Assembly (NCBI RefSeq): GCF_001898575.1
Contig: NZ_MKUD01000001.1
Coordinates: 125,557-189,556, forward strand
Reading direction: 5' to 3'
Source of the DNA: Spirosoma sp. 48-14
GTDB taxonomy: Bacteria; Bacteroidota; Bacteroidia; Cytophagales; Spirosomataceae
DNA: 64,000 nt
Shown here: positions 1 to 9,399 of the stretch, piece after piece
Layout: the number at the start of each line of letters is the position of its first letter
Position numbering within the stretch: the stretch's first letter is position 1
Made by a program: the position numbers and the translations under genes
Notes under the pieces: generated by a model
Database searches by the model: none
What the model saw: the letters and a program-made list of their open reading frames with translations, nothing else
What the model was told of the DNA's origin: nothing

Positions 1-1
1 A

Positions 2-832
2 AAAGCGGGCGACATTGGTGAACTGGTGTTTGTTGAAGCCATTTACGACCGCCACAGCGCACAGGGAGCGTGGCAATATTCGATTCCGCCCGATGCGTCT
101 CCCCAAACGGTCGACTGGGATACCTATCTGGGTAGTGCGCCCAAACGCCCCTGGGACCCACTCCGCTTTTTCCGGTGGCGGAATTATATCGATTACGGGA
201 CGGGTATTGCCGGTGATTTGTACGTCCACCTGCTAACCTCGCTCCACTGCATCACCGGCTCCAAAGGCCCTACGCGGGTATACTCTACGGGTGGTACACG
301 CTACTGGAAAGATGGCCGCGACGTGCCGGATATTCAACTGAGTATTTACGATTACCCCAAAACAGCCGAACACCCCGAATTTAACCTGACGACCCGCTCG
401 AATTTCGAAGATGGTGGCGGTGGTAATTACCTGGTTCGACTGGTAGGTACCGAAGGCGACCTGTCGCTGGGTTTTGATAGTCTGACGGTTCACCGGAACA
501 AATTCCCGAAAGAACCGGGCATGTCGATTGACAATTTCCCGAAAGACCAGAAAGAGCTGTACATCGCTGAATACAACAAACTGTATCCGCAAAAGCCCGA
601 ACTGATTGGCCCGAAGGAGTTTAAATACTCGTTCCCGAAAGAGTATAAGGGCGACCGCTACGAGCACTTTGTCAATTTCTTCAACTCGATCCGAACGGGT
701 GCTCCGAATGTAGAAGATGCCACCTTTGGCTTACGCGCCTGCGGACCGACCCAGTGTGGCAACATGAGCTATTACCAAAAGAAAATTGTTAGCTGGGACC
801 CGATCAACATGAAAATCAACGGGGCGGCTTAA
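2..832 (+). CDS. Gfo/Idh/MocA family oxidoreductase, C-terminal part (5' end outside window)
   Basis: The reading frame is open from the first bases, so the N-terminal NAD(P)-binding Rossmann domain lies upstream of the window. What remains starts with a G-D-I-G-E-L-V-F-V-E-A strand, followed by the R-W-R-N-Y-I-D-Y-G-T-G-I-A-G-D segment. This is the central alpha/beta substrate-binding part usual in Bacteroidota Gfo/Idh/MocA proteins that oxidise sugars or sugar derivatives. A rho-independent terminator follows 23 bases after the stop. The substrate cannot be told from this fragment. Family call is firm; function is inferred. Confidence 0.85.
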   Translation, partial: KAGDIGELVFVEAIYDRHSAQGAWQYSIPPDASPQTVDWDTYLGSAPKRPWDPLRFFRWRNYIDYGTGIAGDLYVHLLTSLHCITGSKGPTRVYSTGGTRYWKDGRDVPDIQLSIYDYPKTAEHPEFNLTTRSNFEDGGGGNYLVRLVGTEGDLSLGFDSLTVHRNKFPKEPGMSIDNFPKDQKELYIAEYNKLYPQKPELIGPKEFKYSFPKEYKGDRYEHFVNFFNSIRTGAPNVEDATFGLRACGPTQCGNMSYYQKKIVSWDPINMKINGAA

Positions 833-854
833 TCGAAATTAATTATCAGACAAT

Positions 855-903
855 GGCCTTCGGCTTCCTGACTATTGGAAAGCCGAAGGCCGTTTCTTTT
901 TTG
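855..903 (+). terminator. Rho-independent terminator after the oxidoreductase
   Basis: A perfect 12-bp stem (855-866 pairing with 880-891) with a 13-base loop is followed by a T-rich run. It sits between the end of the rightward oxidoreductase and the leftward araC-type gene, so it probably ends the first transcript. Confidence 0.85.
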
Positions 904-941
904 TCTGTTTAAGCCTGCTACGACCAGAAGCGTACCGTCGG

Positions 942-1868
942 CTAACCAGGTACGCTTGTATAATTACGCCGAAACTCGTTGGGAGTCATACCGATATTTT
1001 TCTTGAAGAACTGACTGAAGTTAGGCTGATCGGCAAAACCAATACAATACCCAATATCCTGCAATGTCCAGTCGGTTTGTAGTAACAGCGCTTTACTTTC
1101 GTCCAGCAGGCGATTTTTGATGTGCGTACTAATCGGCTGGCCTGTATGCTTTTTTAGCAGTGCATTCAGGTGATTCGGATGCAGTTGAAGCAGTTCGGCA
1201 AACTCTTTAGCCGTCCGTATCCGCAATGGCTTATTATAATTGATACTGGCCGTTTCGGTTTCGAGCAGATGAAAGAAGTCATGTACGTGCCGATAGTCGT
1301 CCGAAACCGCATCCGGCTCGGGAAAATTAGCTTCCTTCATGCTCTCGATCATGATCAGTTGCAGATAGGCCTGCATGGCATCTTCAGCCAGATTCCCACC
1401 TGTTACCGACTCTTCCTGCAGTTTTCGAAACAGATTGTTGACGGTAGAAGCGGCCCCTGGTTTCAGACGAATAACACTCCTGTTCGGATCGGAGAATAGT
1501 CGGTATTTATCCATGACCGATCTCAACAGTGGATGCAGATCGACATAGCGCTTCTTGAACAGACAATAGTGTTTTGTCCACCCGTCAGATAAGTTTCGCC
1601 AGGAGATAATCTCATTAGGATGCATAAACACAATACACGACTCATCAACGTAGTAGCTGTGCATACCCATACTAAATACGCCGGAACCACCGGTAACGAA
1701 CATGACCTTGTAGAAATCCCGTCGATTGGGCGACAGGTAATTACTACAGACACTGTCTTCTGCGGCCCGGATGTTCCAGTTGGCGTAATAATGCCGTTCA
1801 ACCGGTGTTACGGTTGGAAGGTCTGCCAGGAGGGTAATTTGCTTGCTAGCTGCCGTTGATCCAATCAT
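942..1868 (-). CDS. AraC family transcriptional regulator
   Basis: This 308-residue protein has an N-terminal cupin-like sensing domain (about residues 20-170) and a C-terminal pair of helix-turn-helix motifs (about 215-300). The second motif includes D-I-G-Y-C-I-G-F-A-D-Q-P-N-F-S-Q-F-F-K and then G-M-T-P-N-E-F-R-R, the standard AraC signature. Its start lies 9 bases after the stop of the alcohol dehydrogenase on the same strand, so the two are probably cotranscribed. It may control that dehydrogenase, but no effector can be predicted. Confidence 0.9.
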   Translation of the reverse strand: MIGSTAASKQITLLADLPTVTPVERHYYANWNIRAAEDSVCSNYLSPNRRDFYKVMFVTGGSGVFSMGMHSYYVDESCIVFMHPNEIISWRNLSDGWTKHYCLFKKRYVDLHPLLRSVMDKYRLFSDPNRSVIRLKPGAASTVNNLFRKLQEESVTGGNLAEDAMQAYLQLIMIESMKEANFPEPDAVSDDYRHVHDFFHLLETETASINYNKPLRIRTAKEFAELLQLHPNHLNALLKKHTGQPISTHIKNRLLDESKALLLQTDWTLQDIGYCIGFADQPNFSQFFKKNIGMTPNEFRRNYTSVPG

Positions 1869-1877
1869 GCGTTTGCG

Positions 1878-2921
1878 TTATAAGGTTGCCATGTCGATAA
1901 CGAACCGATACTGAATATCGCCTTTAAGCATCCGGTCATACGCCGTATAGATATCCTTCATGTCGATCAATTCAATATCGGATACAATATCATGTTCGGC
2001 ACAAAAGTCCAGCATTTCCTGCGTTTCGGGTAGTCCTCCGATCATTGATCCAACCAGACTTTTTCGACCGGGAATCAAACTGAAGGCACTGATGGCCGAT
2101 GGTGTTGGCGGTGCACCTACGCAGATATGTACACCATCGGTTTTAAGTAGGTTCAGGTACTGGTTGTAATCGTGTTCGGCCGATACCGTGTCCAGAATAA
2201 AATCAAAATAACCCGTTACTGACTCCAGTTGAGCAGGGTCGCTGGTTACAACAAATTTATGGGCACCAAGTTTCCGGGCATCAGCCTCTTTCTTAGGTGA
2301 TGTACTAAGAACAGTCACCTCAGCTCCAAAGGCCACACCAAACTTTACGCCCATATGCCCTAAACCACCCAGCCCCAGAACGGCCAGTTTATGCCCTTTT
2401 CCGACTTTCCAATGGCGTAGGGGCGAATAAGTTGTGATACCTGCGCACAACAGGGGGGCTGTAGCTGCTAAATCCAGCTTTTCGGGAATACGCAGAACAA
2501 AATCTTCGTGAACCACAATGGTGTTGGAATACCCGCCATAGGTTGGTGTTTTCTTATCCTGCTCCAGTCCATTGTACGTTTGCGAATGGCCGTTGGTACA
2601 GTATTGTTCCAGACCATGCTGGCAATTGTCACACACCCGGCACGAATCGACCAGACAGCCCGTACCTGCCAAATCGCCAACCTTAAACTTTGTTACGTGA
2701 CTCCCAACAGCCACTACGCGCCCAACAATCTCGTGGCCTGGCACCATTGGAAAAATTCCCCCACCCCACTCGTCTTTGATCTGGTGGAGGTCAGAATGGC
2801 AAACGCCACAGAAGTCAATATCAAATTGAACATCATGAGGGCCAACCTCCCGGCGTTCAAAATTCCAGGGGGCCAGATTCGTATCTTTCGTTTGAGCAGC
2901 GTATCCTTTTGTCGCTATCAT
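1878..2921 (-). CDS. Zinc-dependent NAD(P)H alcohol dehydrogenase, cinnamyl-alcohol dehydrogenase type
   Basis: A medium-chain dehydrogenase/reductase that interconverts alcohols and aldehydes in the cytoplasm. The catalytic zinc site is seen in F-C-G-V-C-H-S-D-L-H and in the downstream G-H-E. The structural zinc site is the cluster of four cysteines in C-R-V-C-D-N-C-Q-H-G-L-E-Q-Y-C. The nucleotide fold is G-L-G-G-L-G-H-M-G, and the following S-T-S-P-K-K segment resembles NADP-preferring CAD/YahK enzymes. I prefer the Met at 2921 (M-I-A-T-K-G-Y-A-A) because family members begin there; the frame is also open to a Met at 2954. Likely operon with the downstream araC-type gene. Confidence 0.9.
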   Translation of the reverse strand: MIATKGYAAQTKDTNLAPWNFERREVGPHDVQFDIDFCGVCHSDLHQIKDEWGGGIFPMVPGHEIVGRVVAVGSHVTKFKVGDLAGTGCLVDSCRVCDNCQHGLEQYCTNGHSQTYNGLEQDKKTPTYGGYSNTIVVHEDFVLRIPEKLDLAATAPLLCAGITTYSPLRHWKVGKGHKLAVLGLGGLGHMGVKFGVAFGAEVTVLSTSPKKEADARKLGAHKFVVTSDPAQLESVTGYFDFILDTVSAEHDYNQYLNLLKTDGVHICVGAPPTPSAISAFSLIPGRKSLVGSMIGGLPETQEMLDFCAEHDIVSDIELIDMKDIYTAYDRMLKGDIQYRFVIDMATL

Positions 2922-3141
2922 AGGTTTGTAAGGGGATGAAGTTCGTATAAACAATTCATTTTATTCACCTTACAAAGTTGACCGATACTTATCAGCTACT
3001 TTATAGCCATGTCAAAGCAAATTATATGAAAATCAAAGATGGCGACTAGAAGGACTTAGACCTTAATTATGCAAAAATCCAATTCTACCATATATTTATA
3101 GGCAATACAACCAATCATCAAAATATACTTTCTTAACTCAC

Positions 3142-4809
3142 ATGAACTTCTTCACAAAAACACTTCTAACCTTTTTTCTGATACCAGGCCTGCTGTGGGC
3201 GCAGGGAAAAGGCCAAAAAGCGGCCGATAGCAAGCTGGAGTCGCTTAAACAGGAAGCCATAAAGGCTGTTGAGCAGCGTAAAGACCAGGCCCAGCAAATC
3301 AACGACATGCTGTTCAGCTTTGCTGAACTGGGTTTTCAGGAAGAAGAATCGTTAACGTATCTGACCGGAATCCTCGAAAAAGAAGGGTTTACCATTCAGA
3401 AAGGAATCGCGGGTATGCCCACGGCCTGGATTGCTACCTGGGGCTCAGGCAAACCTGTTATTGCCATTGGCTCCGATGTCGACTGCATTCCCAAAGCCAG
3501 CCAGAAACCCGGCGTTGCCTATAAAGACCCCATTGTGGAAGGGGCTCCCGGCCATGGTGAAGGTCATAACTCCGGCCAAGCCCTGAACATTGTGGCCGCA
3601 CTGACGGTGAAGCAGTTGATGGAAAAGAATAAGCTGTCGGGCACACTTATGCTCTGGCCAGGGGTTGCCGAAGAGTTGCTGGGAGCCAAGGCGTTTTACG
3701 TTCGCGATGGCTACTTCAAGGATGTCGATGCCTGTATTTTTACCCACGTAGGCGACAACCTGAGCGTAGCCTGGGGCGACATTGGCTACAATGGCATGGT
3801 CTCGGTCAAGTTCTCGTTTGAAGGCCAGGCGGCTCATGCAGCAGGTGCCCCCTGGCGTGGTCGAAGTGCCCTCGATGCCGTTGAATTGATGAACATCGGC
3901 TGGAACTTCCGTCGCGAACACCTCGAGCTAACCCAACGCTCGCACTACGTAGTTTCGGATGGTGGCGACCAACCCAATGTAGTTCCCTCTAAAGCATCGG
4001 TCTGGTATTACTTCCGCGAACGCTCCTACCCCAAAATCAAAGCCCTGTTCGATAAAGGCATCAAAATGGCTGAAGGCGCTGCGTTGATGACCGACACTAA
4101 GTTCACCTACGAAATTCTGGGTTCGGCCTGGCCGGGCCATTTCAACAAGCCCATCGCTGTCGATATGTACCAGAATATCAAGCGGATTGGATTACCGACC
4201 TGGTCGCCCGAAGATCAGATGCTGGCGAAAGCAACCCAAAAAGAACTACAATCGCCTAATCTGGCGGGTCTCGATACGAAGCTCGATACACTAGGTACAC
4301 CCATTGCCAGTGCGCCAACCGTAATGATGGGAGGGCAAAATATGGTGCCCCTAACCGGCGGTTCCGACGATATTTCTGACATTTCATGGTCGGTCCCTAC
4401 GGTTGTGCTGGTCTATCCATCCAATATTCCGGGTTTACCCGGCCACCACTGGTCAAACGCTATTTCGATGGCAACGCCGATTGCACACAAGGGTGTAGTG
4501 GCTGGTGCTAAAGTAGAAGCGATGACCCTGCTGGATATGCTCCTAAAACCCGAACTCATTCAGCAGGCGAAAACCTACTACACCGACGAACAAACGAAAG
4601 AGACTAAATACGAACCCCTGATTTCGTCGAAGGAGATTCCGGCCATTTACCTGAACAAGAAAATTATGGCCGAATTCAAGCCAAAGCTGGAGAAATTCTA
4701 CTACGATCCGTCAAAGTATAAAACCTATCTGGAGCAACTCGGCATCAAATATCCAACCCTCCGCGACGATCAACGGGCAGAATTGGAAAAGAAAAATACA
4801 GGAAAATAG
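3142..4809 (+). CDS. Exported M20-family amidohydrolase, AbgB-like
   Basis: This 555-residue protein begins with a signal peptide (cleavage probably after L-W-A near residue 20), so it should act outside the cytoplasm. Motifs include G-S-D-V-D-C-I-P, the metal-binding G-H-G-E-G-H-N-S-G, the catalytic E-E-L-L-G-A-K and the dimerisation-domain motif A-A-H-A-A-G-A-P-W-R-G-R. This is the set seen in aminobenzoyl-glutamate hydrolase subunit B and related M20D amidohydrolases, which cleave amide bonds of N-acylated amino acids. The substrate here is unknown. The gene is divergent from the alcohol dehydrogenase across an AT-rich 220-base spacer. Confidence 0.88.
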   Translation: MNFFTKTLLTFFLIPGLLWAQGKGQKAADSKLESLKQEAIKAVEQRKDQAQQINDMLFSFAELGFQEEESLTYLTGILEKEGFTIQKGIAGMPTAWIATWGSGKPVIAIGSDVDCIPKASQKPGVAYKDPIVEGAPGHGEGHNSGQALNIVAALTVKQLMEKNKLSGTLMLWPGVAEELLGAKAFYVRDGYFKDVDACIFTHVGDNLSVAWGDIGYNGMVSVKFSFEGQAAHAAGAPWRGRSALDAVELMNIGWNFRREHLELTQRSHYVVSDGGDQPNVVPSKASVWYYFRERSYPKIKALFDKGIKMAEGAALMTDTKFTYEILGSAWPGHFNKPIAVDMYQNIKRIGLPTWSPEDQMLAKATQKELQSPNLAGLDTKLDTLGTPIASAPTVMMGGQNMVPLTGGSDDISDISWSVPTVVLVYPSNIPGLPGHHWSNAISMATPIAHKGVVAGAKVEAMTLLDMLLKPELIQQAKTYYTDEQTKETKYEPLISSKEIPAIYLNKKIMAEFKPKLEKFYYDPSKYKTYLEQLGIKYPTLRDDQRAELEKKNTGK

Positions 4810-4824
4810 GTGAATCGTTTTCTA

Positions 4825-4864
4825 TACTTCCGACGAAGCGGAGCGATCAGCTTTGTCGGAAGTA
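4825..4864. terminator. Bidirectional terminator between convergent genes
   Basis: A 15-bp stem (4825-4839 with 4850-4864, one G-U pair) with a 10-base loop, flanked by A-rich sequence. It lies between the convergent M20 amidohydrolase and the TonB-plug protein and can serve both. Confidence 0.75.
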
Positions 4865-4882
4865 CAAAAAATTGACGATAGT

Positions 4883-7351
4883 TTACTCTACCACTATACT
4901 CCCTCGTCCTACACCCGGTTTGCCATCGACAGTTGCGCCTTCTACCCGTAGACGGACGGTTGTTTTCGCATCGGAGGTAAAAAATGAGAGCGTCGCCTTG
5001 CCTTGTGCATCAGTTTGAATCATCGGTGCCCAATATAAAGTTGTTCGGTAGTCGGGTCGGACATGCTCTGGCTTCTGGACATCGTATCGAGGAGCGTAAA
5101 ACTCCCGAACAGGCGCGTACCCAGGCAATTTGGCGATTAATGTTCCGGGCGTTACATCTTTCGTATAATCATAATTCGGCGCTCCTCGCTTAGTCAGAAT
5201 CGAGATGACACCGCCCGAAGCCCGTGAACCATAAATAGCCGCCGATGCGCCTTTCAGAATATCGACCCGGTCGACGTCCTGCACCGAAATCCCCATGATA
5301 GCCTGCAAATCCATCGGCATACCATCCAATACGAAGAGCGGATCGACCGGACCGTTGAAATTAGCTGCTCCCCGAATCTGTACACGGGCATTAAAGCCAG
5401 AGCCTATCACATTTACACCCGCAACCCGGCCCTGAATTACATCCAGAATAGTCATTCGCCCCGACGTATTCATTTGGTCGAATTTGACGCTGGCATCGGG
5501 CGTACCGTAAATAACCCGCGAATCGAACTCTTTCTCTTTCCTGGCTTTAACCGTTACAGCCTGCAAGAGTACTTCTCCATTTCGGCGAATCTGCTCTTCA
5601 ATTTGCTGGTATTCTTTTGTTCGCCGGATAAATTCCGCCAGCTGGTCCTGCCGAAACTCCAGTGGATTATAGGGCACTCTGGTCAGGGTTACTTTAGGCG
5701 TCAACAGTTGATCGAGCGTAATAGACACCGAACGGTTCGCCTTCCCTTTTATGCCCTGAATCATAACGGTTGTGGTGTCTGTAAAATCGAGATTATAGGC
5801 CCCATAACGCCCTGTCCCATCGGTTTCACCAACCAGGAAATCACGAGTGCTGTCCCGTCGTATCAGCATAAATGTCAGATTGACGGGCCCACTAACGTCT
5901 TTCTGATTTGGGCGAAGCACTTGACCAGTCAGGGATAGCCCACCTTCGGCAGAGTATTTCATAGGAGGAATCGTACCCGACAGCACATCGTTCCAGGCAA
6001 ATCGTCGCCAACCCTGCGTCATCAATAGTAAGTCCAGGTGTTGCCAACGATCCGTATGGCGTGGATCGAAATAGTAGCCGGGTTGTTCAATCGTACCCGT
6101 CAGATCAGATGATAAAAGCAGATGTGACATGATGGTGGCACTATTTGAGTCCGCTTCGGGGGCTAATCGGGTATCTACAGCCGCCATTGACAGATTGGCT
6201 GATACAGGCTGCCCCTGCGCATTAGTGGTATTGATGGTCAGTTCAACTTTTTCCCGGTTTTTATACGACTTCCTATTGGGCGTGATCGCCACTGTAATCT
6301 GGTCATTTTTAGGGCTAAAAATCAGGCGTTCGCAAATGGGCTTCTGCGTTTCATCGAATAGCGTCAACTGTGCGATACCTTCAGGAAACTCCGCTTTTGC
6401 CAGTTGAACGACGGCCCCTTTCTTACTCAGTGGAATCCGGGCAACCTGGATAATCTGACCACGTGTTTGCGCAAAGAGCGTCAGGGCATTGGTAGGGTCC
6501 GTACTGGTTTTATTATGGCGTATATACACTTTGAGCTGGTCTTTGTTGCTCAGGTTATCCACCTGCATGACGGCCCCCTGTGCGTGTACTGTCGGGAGTG
6601 CGTACGATTCCATTTGCCCATCGGGCGGTTTGACAAAGGCTGTGTATACTTGACCCTTTTCGGGTTTGAACGTGAAGTAGCCCATACCCAGGTGCGTACT
6701 GTTAAACCCAATCACCGTATCTTTTTTAGCATCGAGTACAAAACCTTCAACGGTTCTGCTTCGCCCTTGTTTATCAACGGCTTTGAAGGCAACCCGGCTC
6801 TCGATACCCTCTACCAGTTGCCCGCCTTCGGGTAGAAACTGCACATCAAGTTTCCCGGCATCAGTTTTTGCTTGGGTAGCGATGGAGCCATCGGTCCGGA
6901 GTATCGTCAGTGTCTTGTAGAAGTAATAGTCTTCGGGTTCATTCCGCATAAAACCCGTATAGCCTCGTAGCTGGTAGCTCCCGGCGGGTATCGAATCGGG
7001 CACGAAAAGTTGGCCCGGCGCGTAGCCATTGGTAGCTCGAAGTTGCGTTCGGAGCCGTACCTGACGGGCTACTGGATCAACCAAATCAACGTAGAGTACC
7101 CGGCTTACGGTATCGGCCTCGTGATTGGTACCATTGACCAGATACCCCTTCAGCCAGATGGTCTCACCGATCAGGTACGCGTCCCGGTCAGTATGAATAT
7201 AAACTTTCTCCGTAGGCCGAGCCCGATTATAGGCGCGAAACAACTCAATTAATCGTTTACTAAATTCATCGTCGGCCCATTGAAAGGCAAAGATCGATAA
7301 GGCCGATAAGCCAACAAACAGGATGATTGAACGAGAAAAGGCTGGATACAT
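4883..7351 (-). CDS. TonB-receptor plug-domain protein with macroglobulin-like domains, no beta-barrel
   Basis: This 822-residue exported protein begins with a hydrophobic signal segment. An MG2-like region follows (P-T-E-K-V-Y-I-H-T-D-R-D-A-Y-L-I-G-E-T-I-W near residues 45-70), then several beta-rich modules. A TonB-dependent receptor plug domain covers about residues 630-750, with Q-I-R-G-A, P-L-F-V-L-D-G-M-P and V-D-I-L-K-G-A-S-A-A-I-Y-G-S-R. The C-terminus ends in another Ig/macroglobulin-like strand set (T-L-S-F-F-T-S-D-A-K-T). The roughly 500-700 residues of a transmembrane barrel are absent, so it cannot be a complete SusC-type transporter. Its role is unknown; a periplasmic or surface partner for an outer-membrane machine is possible. 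Confidence 0.82.
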   Translation of the reverse strand: MYPAFSRSIILFVGLSALSIFAFQWADDEFSKRLIELFRAYNRARPTEKVYIHTDRDAYLIGETIWLKGYLVNGTNHEADTVSRVLYVDLVDPVARQVRLRTQLRATNGYAPGQLFVPDSIPAGSYQLRGYTGFMRNEPEDYYFYKTLTILRTDGSIATQAKTDAGKLDVQFLPEGGQLVEGIESRVAFKAVDKQGRSRTVEGFVLDAKKDTVIGFNSTHLGMGYFTFKPEKGQVYTAFVKPPDGQMESYALPTVHAQGAVMQVDNLSNKDQLKVYIRHNKTSTDPTNALTLFAQTRGQIIQVARIPLSKKGAVVQLAKAEFPEGIAQLTLFDETQKPICERLIFSPKNDQITVAITPNRKSYKNREKVELTINTTNAQGQPVSANLSMAAVDTRLAPEADSNSATIMSHLLLSSDLTGTIEQPGYYFDPRHTDRWQHLDLLLMTQGWRRFAWNDVLSGTIPPMKYSAEGGLSLTGQVLRPNQKDVSGPVNLTFMLIRRDSTRDFLVGETDGTGRYGAYNLDFTDTTTVMIQGIKGKANRSVSITLDQLLTPKVTLTRVPYNPLEFRQDQLAEFIRRTKEYQQIEEQIRRNGEVLLQAVTVKARKEKEFDSRVIYGTPDASVKFDQMNTSGRMTILDVIQGRVAGVNVIGSGFNARVQIRGAANFNGPVDPLFVLDGMPMDLQAIMGISVQDVDRVDILKGASAAIYGSRASGGVISILTKRGAPNYDYTKDVTPGTLIAKLPGYAPVREFYAPRYDVQKPEHVRPDYRTTLYWAPMIQTDAQGKATLSFFTSDAKTTVRLRVEGATVDGKPGVGRGSIVVE

Positions 7352-7423
7352 AAAATAGATTTCAGGCAGTTGTACCTTATTAACGAATCAAAGTCACTAA
7401 TTTAGTAAAATACCCTCTCTACC

Positions 7424-8074
7424 ATGACTACGCCCAGCCCCAAAACAGCTTTAGTGATCGGTGCCACCGGCCTGATCGGTAATCTTCTTACCCACCGCCT
7501 GGTCGATTCATCTTTTTACTCAAATGTTAAAGTACTGGTTCGCAAGTCATTAAACTGGCAACACCCGCGTTTACAGGAAGTCATTTTCGATTTCGATCAC
7601 CCCAATGGCTTACTGACCCAGGCCGATGATGTTTTTTGCTGTCTGGGAACCACTATTAAAAAAGCAGGATCGAAAGACGCGTTTCGAAAAGTAGACTATC
7701 AGTATCCACTCGATATTGCCCGACTCAGTTTAGCCAGTGGAGCCAGCCAGTTCGCTATTGTTACGGCTCTGGGTGCAAAGGCCGATTCTTCAATCTTTTA
7801 TAATCGGGTCAAAGGAGAAGTTGAACGCGACCTGACGGCGCTGAACTTTCCTACGCTCCTTATTTTCCGACCCTCACTCCTATTAGGCGATCGGTCCGAA
7901 TCCCGATTGGGTGAACGCATTGGCGCAGGGGTTATGCGGTTGTTTGGCCCCTTGATTCCGTCAAAATACAAAGGCATCGATGCCTCGAAAGTCGCCAACG
8001 CCATGCTGGAAACAACTCAGCAAGGATTGACCGGAAAGCATGTATTCGAATCCGATGACCTACAGAAATTTTAG
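7424..8074 (+). CDS. NAD(P)-binding Rossmann-fold protein, HTATIP2-like atypical SDR
   Basis: A 216-residue cytoplasmic protein with the dinucleotide motif G-A-T-G-L-I-G near the N-terminus and an F-C-C-L-G-T-T-I-K-K-A-G segment. The Y-N-R-V-K-G-E-V-E motif provides the Tyr/Lys pair seen in the HTATIP2/YraO-like atypical short-chain dehydrogenases. These are often annotated as nucleoside-diphosphate-sugar epimerases, but the reaction is generally unknown. The gene is divergent from the plug-domain protein with a 72-base spacer, and its stop lies 5 bases from the convergent lipoprotein gene. Confidence 0.82.
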   Translation: MTTPSPKTALVIGATGLIGNLLTHRLVDSSFYSNVKVLVRKSLNWQHPRLQEVIFDFDHPNGLLTQADDVFCCLGTTIKKAGSKDAFRKVDYQYPLDIARLSLASGASQFAIVTALGAKADSSIFYNRVKGEVERDLTALNFPTLLIFRPSLLLGDRSESRLGERIGAGVMRLFGPLIPSKYKGIDASKVANAMLETTQQGLTGKHVFESDDLQKF

Positions 8075-8079
8075 CATTC

Positions 8080-9303
8080 CTACTTCAGCCCATTCAGATT
8101 TGTATGCAGGAGCCGTTCGGCTAGTTGATTGAGTAGTGAGTCTGGGCCTTGTACGTGAAACGTGGTATGGCGATGGCGCTGTTTGGCTCCGGGTGCCAGA
8201 CTAGCCGCTGGAGACGAAGATTCCAACTCATAAAAATGACCCATCTGTGGCTGGCCGGGCTTCATTGGTCCGTCGTTATAGGCATTCAGCACATCGCCCG
8301 AAAAGGGGTCTTTTTGTATTTCCCAGGCCGAATTTACATACTGATGGTCGGCTGGGTTGAAGTCGTACGTCACGAGCGTCAATGTTTTCGTGGCTGCGTC
8401 ATAACTCCCGACCCAATTGGTAGCACGAGTGGGCGAAACTCCGATTTTACTCCGGTAAGCAGCATCGGCCTTAAAAAAAGCAACCGTTTTGTCCATTTTT
8501 AATCGATCAGCCGGGACTTTCCCAAAATACGCATCATTGACAGGCTGGCCCTCTCCTTCCCGATAGGGCACAATGATCGTAGACGTAGGCGAAGCATTCA
8601 TCATGCCCAATATCCAGATCGACGGCATACCCACTTGTGCCGTCCAGGCCTGATTTCCCTTATTGACGATTGAGTTATCAGACTGAATACCAACTACTTT
8701 CAGCGAATCGCTATGAATGGACAGGTATCGTTCGATGTCGGCTTTATCCAAAAGCTTAACGGTCCGTTCAATGCCAATGTCGAGTCGCGTGCCAGAATAG
8801 TTCGTCAGTGATACTGTTCGGGTGAACGTAGCCGATGTTTGTGATGAATCAACAACAGCAAACGATTCGGAGTCGATGGCGGCCGGGGTTTGCCAATGAT
8901 CACCGTCGAACGGATCACCTTTTTTAAAGTATAAGGCAAATTGCCCACCTTCGGGGCCTAACCAGAAACGGTCTTCGCCCCCGAACGCATTCATATGAGG
9001 CAGCAGTTTACCCGACTTGATCAGGTCATAATTAATCCAGCCGTAGCTGGTTTCGCCATCGGCCGTACTGGTCATGACCCGTCCCTGGTAGGCCGGGCAA
9101 ATCAATGCACTGGCCTTACCTAGTCGCAACTCAATAAGGTCGGGATGGTGGTCCCGTAAAAATTGGCGGTCGTTAACGTACAAATTTGGGGTTGTCACTT
9201 GCGAACTCGTATCAATTTGATTGGATGATTCGTCGTTGGTTGTCTTTCGGCCCGAACAGGCGAGAACGAAACTACTCAGTATCAGAAGTGCGATTTTGTG
9301 CAT
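8080..9303 (-). CDS. Secreted lipoprotein, DUF6786-like
   Basis: 407 residues with a lipoprotein signal peptide (L-S-S-F-V-L-A-C, lipid-anchored Cys at residue 16). The mature part has no transmembrane segment and contains A-F-G-G-E-D-R-F-W-L-G-P-E-G-G-Q-F-A-L-Y-F and H-W-Q-T-P, which I associate with the DUF6786 family of Bacteroidota envelope proteins. The beta-rich pattern resembles the galactose-mutarotase/glycosidase-associated fold, but that is only an impression. Function unknown. It is divergent from the GNAT/beta-lactamase-like gene. Confidence 0.72.
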   Translation of the reverse strand: MHKIALLILSSFVLACSGRKTTNDESSNQIDTSSQVTTPNLYVNDRQFLRDHHPDLIELRLGKASALICPAYQGRVMTSTADGETSYGWINYDLIKSGKLLPHMNAFGGEDRFWLGPEGGQFALYFKKGDPFDGDHWQTPAAIDSESFAVVDSSQTSATFTRTVSLTNYSGTRLDIGIERTVKLLDKADIERYLSIHSDSLKVVGIQSDNSIVNKGNQAWTAQVGMPSIWILGMMNASPTSTIIVPYREGEGQPVNDAYFGKVPADRLKMDKTVAFFKADAAYRSKIGVSPTRATNWVGSYDAATKTLTLVTYDFNPADHQYVNSAWEIQKDPFSGDVLNAYNDGPMKPGQPQMGHFYELESSSPAASLAPGAKQRHRHTTFHVQGPDSLLNQLAERLLHTNLNGLK

Positions 9304-9342
9304 ACAATAACGACGAACCGACGGAAAATAACGAACTTAATC

Positions 9343-9363
9343 GAGTATTTTTCGTAAATACTC
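9343..9363. promoter_or_regulatory. Palindrome in a divergent promoter region
   Basis: An 8-bp perfect inverted repeat (9343-9350 and 9356-9363) with a 5-base centre lies in the 96-base spacer between the divergent lipoprotein and GNAT/beta-lactamase-like genes. This placement suits a shared operator or an RNA hairpin. No regulator is identified. Confidence 0.35.
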
Positions 9364-9399
9364 TCTCTATAAATAACCGTGGCACTCTAATCTACTTTC

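Noticed and set aside
233-667. Open frame of 144 codons on the minus strand
   Set aside because: It is antisense to the well-recognised Gfo/Idh oxidoreductase and has no family-like features.
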